In this document: positions 57,257 to 64,000 of the stretch, piece by piece | Position numbering within the stretch: the stretch's first letter is position 1 | Layout of the letters: every line of letters starts with the position of its first letter | Source of the DNA: Brassica napus | Taxonomy: Eukaryota; Streptophyta; Magnoliopsida; Brassicales; Brassicaceae | Assembly: GCF_020379485.1 (NCBI RefSeq) | Contig: NC_063437.1 | Location: 19,555,726-19,619,725, forward strand | Length of the DNA: 64,000 nucleotides | Reading direction: 5' to 3' | Program-made: the position numbers and the translations under genes | The notes under the pieces: generated by a model | What the model was told of the DNA's origin: nothing | What the model saw: the letters and a program-made list of their open reading frames with translations, nothing else | Databases searched by the model: none

Positions 57257-57491
57257 AAATATCTTGAGATATTTCTCAATATAGGGAAAAAGTGCACAAA
57301 AAGCTCTGTTCTTTATTCCGCTCAACCAATCACTGCTCACATTCGCCCCACGCGTGTGCTCTTCAATATTCCATCAGATACTAGTATTTGAGATACACGC
57401 GCTTGTTACTCGCCTGGTGATTAAACGAAACTACTTGTCTCCGTGTCCATTTATCATCTTTGTCCGGAAGAGATATTTACTATAAATATCT
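57257..57491 (+). promoter_or_regulatory. ELF4 promoter: paired evening-element-like motifs and CACGCGC site
   Basis: AAATATCT at 57257-57264 faces AGATATTT at 57267-57274. A second pair has AGATATTT at 57471-57478 and AAATATCT at 57484-57491. These are the core of the evening element (AAAATATCT) bound by CCA1/LHY/RVE proteins. CACGCGC at 57396-57402 matches the FHY3/FAR1 binding site, and ACGCGTG lies near 57351. The known Arabidopsis ELF4 promoter uses both kinds of site. TATAAATA at 57481-57488 overlaps the last evening element and is about 100 bases before the start codon. Confidence 0.7.
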
Positions 57492-57584
57492 GATTTCCCT
57501 TGAGTTGCGAAAATACAAAAAACATAAGAAAACAACACGAAACAGATAAAAGAAAAAATCTTCGGTCGATAAAAACTAAGTTAA

Positions 57585-57929
57585 ATGAAGAGGAACGGCG
57601 AGACGAAGCGGCGGAGAAACGTGGCGGAAGATGCGGGGCACGGAGGAGGAGGAGAAGATCCGGCGATGTGGGAGAATCTAGATCGGAATTTCAGACAAGT
57701 GCAATCGGTTTTGGACAGAAACAGATCATTGATCCAGCAGGTCAACGACAATCACCAGTCAAGAATGGCTGACAACATGTCGAAGAACGTCGCTTTGATC
57801 CAAGAACTCAATGGAAACATCACTAAGGTTGTCTCCATGTATTCTGACCTCAACACCAATTTCTCATCGGCGTTTCACGGTGGAAAGAACGGACACGAGG
57901 GTGGTAGTTCCGGAACCAGGGCAAATTAA
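57585..57929 (+). CDS. ELF4: EARLY FLOWERING 4 (ELF4, At2g40080-like)
   Basis: Intronless gene of 114 residues; Arabidopsis ELF4 is 111. ELF4 joins ELF3 and LUX in the evening complex, a nuclear repressor that keeps the circadian clock running and controls growth and flowering time. The DUF1313 helical domain runs from about residue 27 to 98: MWENLDRNFRQVQSVLDRNR, SLIQQVNDNHQSRMADN, MSKNVALIQELNGNITKVV, SMYSDLNTNFSSAF. The N-terminus is Arg/Lys-rich then glycine-rich (HGGGGED), and the C-terminal tail is low complexity. Paired evening-element-like sites upstream suggest dusk-phased expression. No lesions seen. Confidence 0.95.
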   Translation: MKRNGETKRRRNVAEDAGHGGGGEDPAMWENLDRNFRQVQSVLDRNRSLIQQVNDNHQSRMADNMSKNVALIQELNGNITKVVSMYSDLNTNFSSAFHGGKNGHEGGSSGTRAN

Positions 57930-59527
57930 TTAAATCATCCCGGATCAAATTGATCTTTCGTTTGTTAGACCGGCCGGTTTGAAAATTTTGAATCAGTCTG
58001 GTTTAGCCTATGATAAGTTATGATGTGTTATGTTTAGTTTTATTGCAATGATTGTCGTTAGAATAATCCGTGGGAGAAAACCCATCATTTGGGTTGTTTT
58101 AATTATGGTTCGAGTCTTTTTCAATGTGTCTCTACTGCAATTTCTCTAATAATAATAATAATAATAAATATTTAGTTTTAGCCATCTTTTTAATATTCTA
58201 TTTTGTTTGTTTTGTTTTTTACTTTTTTTATTTTTTTGAATATATTTTATATTATATTTTGAGCTCCTTCTTTTCATGATCTTTGACATTAACGAAGCTT
58301 GTTGTTAGATTCTTGCAACTTGTAAAAGTTCGTTGTCACCTAGTAGTGATTCAATTTGGTATGACATGTAAACTGATCATTTAAACAATTGTTTTATATT
58401 GACATATCACGTGTGTTAAGGAATTCTTTGCAGATATGCTTAGCAAATTAACACACTCTGACATTCATGTTAAATTAAAGAGGAACACGTATGATGCATG
58501 AAGCTAATCTCTCATAATGATCTACATGAATAGAAAAACAAAGAAATTGAAAAGCAAACAGTGGGAAACAAATTAAAATAAGAACAATGGGTGACGTTAC
58601 TATTGTTACATCCAAGCAGATCATCTTGTTCATTCAGATACATTAGCAATGCAGACATAGCCGACCCTTGGGCCAAGCCAAGGAAGCAATTGATTTTGAC
58701 CATTTTACTATAAAAATACTTTTGGCCATATTTTCCCACTTTAATCTAGTGTGTAAAATCCGAAAATTTTAGACTTTCTTAGCTCAACCCGGGATCGAAT
58801 CTCCGCTACAGCAGCCAATTATTTTTTAATTTGCTTCTGGTTCTAGTTTTCCTAGGACCCGCTCTGAATGCAGAGACCATAAATTCTTAGTAAGACTAAA
58901 GAGTTTTGGTCTTCCATTCGAGACCAGTATATTTAGATTTCATGGGTTTTTAATGAGTTTGCGTTGGATATGTTGGACCGAACCGACGTTGAGCTCACTA
59001 CTAAACAATTGATTATCTTTTTCTTACGACAAATAAAAGCTATCATGTAGCAACATCAATGCCAAAGCTATATAACTGTGGTTAAGAAGTGTCGACCGAT
59101 GTGTAAAATCCATTTCAAATACAAACCTAATACTCCATGGAATATCAGTTGTGGCTTATTAACAATATTATGGGCTTTATTTTGCTTACACTATTGGTCA
59201 ACTTGTCAAAAGTATTATTTTATCCAAATATTTATAAAATTATTTACTAAGATGTTTTGTTTTCAATTTGTCACTAATCACTTAATAAATGATTACTAAA
59301 AGTCAGTATATACCTAACTAGTAGACAGTTAATGACATATTAAGGATCTCATCTAACCATAATCAATTGTGGCTAAATATGAATACTTGTTTGCGAATTA
59401 GGTGTTTATTAAGTTTTTTTTCTTTGATCTTTTTGGGGTTTTTGATCAACTAGGTTATGATAACTATTATCACAACTCTAGTCTCTAACCTCGCATCCAT
59501 GTCCATGTCACACGAAGGCAGAGAGAG
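57930..59527. other. Intergenic, nothing firm
   Basis: ELF4 3' flank with an (AAT)n run at about 58149-58168, then AT-rich DNA. A TCAACCCGGGATCGAATCTC segment near 58784 looks like the tRNA T-arm (B box) part of an old SINE but has no partner A box. Confidence 0.4.
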
Positions 59528-61010
59528 ATGAATCGAAGTTTTAGGGCACAAGAGTCGTCTCTATTGCTGGATTCAGCAGCAAGGCAGAGACAAACAACAG
59601 CTTAGGCTTCTATGATGGCTGAGAAAGATGAAGAGCTTTCTTTGTTTCTTGAGATGAGACAGCGTGAGGAAGAACATGATAGTTTCCTTGTGAACAACCC
59701 TCATGAGTTTGTGAGACTCCATTAGGTAAAATTTGAATGTCTTCTGTTTTTTTTTTTGGGTAAGAGAAGCTTTGATTAGTTTATTGATGGGTTTGAATCT
59801 TTAGGTTCAAAGCCTGGAACTTCACCAATGTTTAACATCCCAAGTGGTGCTCCTTCACGGAAGACAGGTCCCCTTCCTGATGATTTCCTCAGTTCTGAAG
59901 GCGACAAAAATGACTATGAATGGTAACTTGGCAAACCACAGTTTCTTGTGTATTTACATTTGGTTCATAGTCATGTCTTTAACCATTTTAACTGCAAGCA
60001 GATTAAGTAATCTTTGTGATTGTGTAATTAGTATTTTAAATGTGAGGTTTTAAGTGATATATAAATTTTGGTAGTATAGTTACTAGTTGCTGTATCATTA
60101 TTGTCTATATTGTTGAGTCATAATTGAGTATCTCAATGCTTAACTTCTCTTTTGGCTTAGTTAGGCTTCAGACCCCTCAAGGTGAACCAGGCTGGTGATT
60201 CAAAGGGCCGCCCAGCTACATTGACCTCTAGGGTAAAAAAATGTTATTGCCTCCTTTTTAATTATCAACATGGATTTTAGATAAAGAGCCAAAAATAGCA
60301 ACTAGTTACTTACAATAAAGGTCCATTTATCTCTGAGTGTTTGCTATATTTGGAACCATTACTCCATAATGGTAACCTATGAGTTGTTTGTGTTGTAGCT
60401 GGCGAGTTCTTCAACAGATAGAGCATACTGGAAGAAACCATTTAACATCTAGACACCCAACTTCGTCTCCTGTAGCAAGTCGGAGACCTTCATCATCTGG
60501 AGGACCTGGATCAAGACCAGCCACGCCTACTGGAAGATCATCAACACTGACAACTAACTCAAAAACCTCAAGGCCTTCAACACCCACTTCAAGAACCACA
60601 GTCTCCTCAACTACTCGACCTTCTATGACTAATTCTGCAAAGACAAAATCTACGCCTATGAGTAGGCCAATAAGTTCATATAGGCTCACACACCTACTGC
60701 ATCTAAACCAACTACTTCAACTACTAGACCTGCTGGTTCAACAGCTAGATCTACCTTACTAGCACCGCCACAAAGTCTGCAGGTCCTGTGTTGATGGGAG
60801 AAAAAAATGGTGTAGAGAGTGATAAACATGCGGAAACTGGCTCCTCCTAAGTTAGATGAAAATGGTTCTCCTCATGGTAACTTATCTGCCAAGTCTCTGT
60901 CACCAGATAGTGCAGGATCTGAAAGAACTCTCTCCAAGAAGTCCCTTGATATGGCGGCTATAAGACATATGGTGCGTCATCGCTCTCTATCTTTCTCTCT
61001 TCCAGGGTAG
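59528..61010 (+). pseudogene. Broken serine/proline-rich FLO11-like gene (At2g40070-like)
   Basis: The parent family encodes basic Ser/Pro/Thr-rich proteins linked to microtubules. The start MNRSFRAQESS is kept, but TAG at 59603-59605 interrupts the first exon. The block EKDEELSLFLEMRQREEE follows; two extra bases in GAGTTTGTGAGACTCC (about 59710) then shift the frame before the exon end. Exon 2 still reads GSKPGTSPMFN to EGDKNDYEW. The following exon has a deletion, joining LQTPQGEP to AGDSKGRPATLTSR out of frame. The long repetitive exon (SRRPSSSGGPGSRPATPTGR, SRPSTPTSRTTVSSTTRP) is shortened, and the reading resumes at INMRKLAPPKLDE and LDMAAIRHM. The C-terminal exons are missing, because the clathrin gene begins 175 bases further on. 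Confidence 0.85.
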
Positions 61011-61184
61011 TACCTAAACATCTAGAACCACTTCTCAATAATTTCTGGCTAAATTCAAACATAAATGTCATAATATATAACCTGATAGGGCATGATTATG
61101 TTAAGAATAACACATGAATCTCTCAACTGCTAATATAACACACACATAATGTAAGCAATGAATAACAAAACCAAAGGGGTTTTC

Positions 61185-62313
61185 TCAAGCAGCAGCAACC
61201 GCCTCGGTGTGTTTGGTTTCAGGAACATTCTTCGGAGGAGCAGCCGCCTCTGCTGGAGGTTGTTGAGGAGCGAGTTTCAAATGAGCAGGTGGGTTCTGTT
61301 TGAGCTTCAGCAATATCTGTCTCATTCTCGCCAGATCAGTTGGCTTCCCAGGCTTCGGACCTTGAATCACAGAGACTGTTGCCTTCTTAGCGTCCTCCTG
61401 CTCTTTCTTCCCTCTTCTTTTCTCTAAAGCTGGAACCTCTTTAGGAACTAGCTCCGCTATTGCCTTCCAGTAGTTCTTGCTCGCTTCCGCATAGAACTTC
61501 TCTTGTGTCTCCACGTAAAGCTTCAGCGTTTCAAAAGACAAACAAAACGTGTGAGCAATAATAGTTCAACCAAGATTGAGAAAATCAAAAAAAAAAAAAG
61601 ACACCTTCTCTTTCTCTCTGTTAGCTGCTTTGTTGTTCTCACAAGCTAACTCTCTCTTCTTGTGAAAATCTTCTTTGAATTGGTTTGCTTCTTCAATTAC
61701 TTGGTTCCGCAGCTCCTTCTCTCTCTTCTCCTTCTCCTCAAGTTGATTTGCATTTTGTCTGCATATAATATTTTGATTATTAATTTCATACACGACATCA
61801 AATCAACTTAAGCAAGTATTACAAGACGTAACCTTTAACATGAAAAGAGTCAAAAGCAATAAACTTTGAGTGGAAACTAAAAAAAAGCATACAAATTTGA
61901 GATCAAGAGAAACTATTAGTTGGTTTAAGTCAAACCGTGTAACTGAGTCCGGTATAGTTTGTTAACCGGAATCTAATTACACGGTTTGACATTAAACCAA
62001 CTCATTCGTATACGCTTAATAGAGACAGATCCTGTCAAATTCAAACTCAGATCCGATCTAACAATGTGACACTAATCATAATCAAGGATTCGAATTGAAC
62101 ATACCTTCTCCATTCTCTGAGAGCAGTTCCCTCATCAGATTCCATTTCAGACGGCGGCGGCAAGATGGGACCGTCTCCGTTAGAGTAAGCGGCGTAGTCA
62201 GAAGACGGCGCCGCGAACACGTCATCGATGGAGTCGTCTAAGGAGGCTGAGACGGGAACAGACTCAGAGGCATCATCTTCGACTATGACGAACGAATCAT
62301 CAAAGACAGACAT
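61185..62313 (-). CDS. CLC2: Clathrin light chain 2 (CLC2, At2g40060-like)
   Basis: Three exons on the minus strand: 62313-62105, 61758-61605, 61520-61185; 232 residues. The light chain binds the clathrin heavy-chain hub and acts in coated-vesicle formation at the plasma membrane and trans-Golgi. The N-terminus is acidic ([19 protein letters not shown]) with the conserved [20 protein letters not shown] and [12 protein letters not shown]. The central heavy-chain-binding coiled coil runs [16 protein letters not shown] to [11 protein letters not shown]. The C-terminal part has [23 protein letters not shown] and [14 protein letters not shown]. Compared with the Arabidopsis protein I recall (about 258 residues), two short N-terminal segments are missing in frame. 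No stops; it looks functional. Confidence 0.94.
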
Positions 62314-64000
62314 CTGCGGAAACAGAGAAGCGAAGTTTCAATCAAGCTTTGAAAATGGAACACAGTAGAAACAAGAAGCTGTGTTTTGTCTTTGGTCTTC
62401 TTAATGGGCTTTGCACAAATATTTATATCGTTATTGGGCCAGGAAGTGAGCATGTGAAATGTTTGCATATCGGTTTAAATATGGTTTAGGATTTATTTTG
62501 GTTAAAGATGGTTTAGTGGAGTTTACCTGAATTGAAATTGAGATGTTCGGTGTACAATTTTTAATCCATTGTTTCTAATGTCTTTACTGTATCTTAACTT
62601 TATTATTAGTGTGCCATTTTGGAGAAGAAATAGATTCGTACATCGGAAATATTAAGCATTGTTAGAGACATAGTCTCCCATATTAGCTCATCTATTTTAT
62701 ATTTTGTTTAAAATCTCTTCCGATTATTGATGTGGGAAACAATGTCTCTAATACGTTCTTTTAAGAGTTAAGATGATGGTTTTTTGAACGTTAATTTCAG
62801 AATATTCGGACAAAAATAGATAAGCTAATTTTGGGTCAGATCAATATGGATTGGATTACACTGTTTGAATTTAGTTTTGATATTATGTTAAGCTAAATGA
62901 GTTTCCAGCTTTAAACTAATTAGTTATAAGAGGAGTGCGTTATATATTTTATATATTGATTATGATTCTTTACAATTACCAAGGAAGGCTATATCTCTGA
63001 TAAGCATGCCTAATGAAGCACAAACATGATTTTGTCGATAATTTGTTCTTTTTAAAAGTTGATGAAAATGGATAAGACTCATCCGAAGGCATATCGCACG
63101 AGAGGAAGAAACATAAGCGTGGGAACTGCGGAGCTAAAAGAGGAACATGTCGCGCCACTTTTAATAATCAGAATAAAACGAGTCATGAGGCTTTCGGTGG
63201 ATATGAATTATTCCATATCTCCAAGTTGCATCCATTTGCTTGTCACGTAAAAAGTCAAAAAGAGAGTCCGATTAGAAGTAGTAAGGAGACTATGTTTCCA
63301 TGTTCCACAACGTATATACATCTTAGATTGCTACGACTTTTTCTATGTAATTATTGGATACTCAATCGTCATAAGGTCATTACGAGGTTTTTTCAGTGTT
63401 TTAAACTATGATGGAGAGATGAAACATGGTTAAGGGCTGGCTAGTCGAAAGTAAATGCAATTAACACAAATATGTTTTTCAAAAGTCCAACAGCTGCATG
63501 ATCCACCTTTAAGTTAATAAGCTAAATTACTACTTTGCTGTTAATTATAGATTTTCATATGTGGTTCTATAGTGGCTATATTAAAAAATAAAAGATAAGA
63601 AGTGGATAAAACATAGAAATTAAGAATGTCTCATCAAAGAATATGTATGTTTATTTATTGGTGTTAGATCTCATCCACATGCAAATATAATATGTCTTCT
63701 CCTCTCCGGCATTCATTGAAGCATTAGGCAGCTGATGTGTTCCCATACCAAACTTTATCCATATCATGCTATCTAGTCCAAGTTAAATAATAACAAAAAA
63801 TCCATAGTACCATTAATGGTTGTTCAGATATCGTTTTCTGTAAAATTCGCCCTATTAATTATTTGATAACTTTTTATTGCATGTTTTAGTTGTTTATGTG
63901 AAATAACTGATTATATGTTCTAAGTTGTAACTACTAGAACATGGACGATGCTTAGATGAGGCTCAGCTAAAACTAAGACTGTAGAACTCAGTTAGGAGGT
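62314..64000. other. Upstream region of CLC2 and distal intergenic DNA
   Basis: About 1.7 kb with no gene. An inverted repeat lies at about 62656-62757: GTTAGAGACATAGTCTCCCA on the left and the reverse complement of TGGGAAACAATGTCTCTAAT on the right, a small foldback or MITE relic of about 100 bases. Nothing else is supported up to the window end. Confidence 0.4.

Noticed and set aside
60411..60689. Minus-strand frame opposite the Ser/Pro-rich repeats of the FLO11-like remnant
   Set aside because: Low-complexity antisense of a repetitive coding exon.
62690..62750. Another Pol III-like promoter on the minus strand (TTCCCACATCA then TATAAAA)
   Set aside because: The motif differs from the USE consensus, lies inside a small inverted repeat, and no stem or T-run terminator follows at a fitting distance.
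1..64000. CRISPR arrays, operons or bacterial defence systems
   Set aside because: The window is plant nuclear DNA with spliceosomal introns; the tandem repeats seen lack the repeat-spacer pattern.

Overview
The window is nuclear DNA from a plant of the mustard family, most likely Brassica or a close relative. Intergenic DNA is AT-rich, genes have short GT-AG introns, and nearly every recognisable protein is close to an Arabidopsis thaliana homologue. From memory of the Arabidopsis map (not searched), the gene order follows Arabidopsis chromosome 2 from about At2g40230 down to At2g40060, so the window reads that block in reverse. Several Arabidopsis genes of the interval are absent (for example ABI4, AGL48, TBL28/30, CZF1, SMXL8, LHCB4.3, ATH9), as expected for a fractionated subgenome of a polyploid.

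Layout. 1-6.4 kb: BAHD acyltransferase (+), 25-residue ribosomal protein eL41 (+), bHLH51-type transcription factor (-). 11.3-13.1 kb: broken ALG11/LEW3 mannosyltransferase (-), lacking its N-terminal half and carrying a LINE fragment in an intron. 14.1-15.3 kb: PP2C5-type phosphatase (-). 17 kb: broken EM6 LEA gene (+). 18.4-21.4 kb: a MITE and a PIF/Harbinger-like element. 22-24.4 kb: plant DYRK-type kinase (+). 25.5-27.3 kb: SCP1-like HAD phosphatase (+). 28.3-29.1 kb: DUF313-type B3 protein (-). 30.9-34.3 kb: an unusual eEF1B-like gene with three nucleotide-exchange domains in tandem (+), with a Helitron at its end. 34.5-39.2 kb: a GC-rich array of inverted repeats, cactin-gene fragments, and three diverged copies of a cassette that looks like an RNA polymerase III gene. 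39.3-42.2 kb: phospholipase C (PLC6) (-). 43.1-46.1 kb: Ole e 1 family protein and Yippee protein (-). 46-49 kb: transposon debris. 49.2-51 kb: conserved membrane protein (At2g40095 type) (-). 55.2-56.5 kb: GINS subunit PSF3 (+). 57.6 kb: clock gene ELF4 (+) with paired evening-element-like motifs. 59.5-61 kb: broken serine/proline-rich FLO11-like gene (+). 61.2-62.3 kb: clathrin light chain 2 (-).

The genes are independent housekeeping, signalling and developmental loci and do not form one pathway. The most unusual items are the triple-domain eEF1B-like gene, the triplicated Pol III-like cassette, and the palindromic GC-rich array. Exon borders come from splice consensus plus protein continuity and may be off by a base or two. 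Homologue names and comparisons come from recall of the families.
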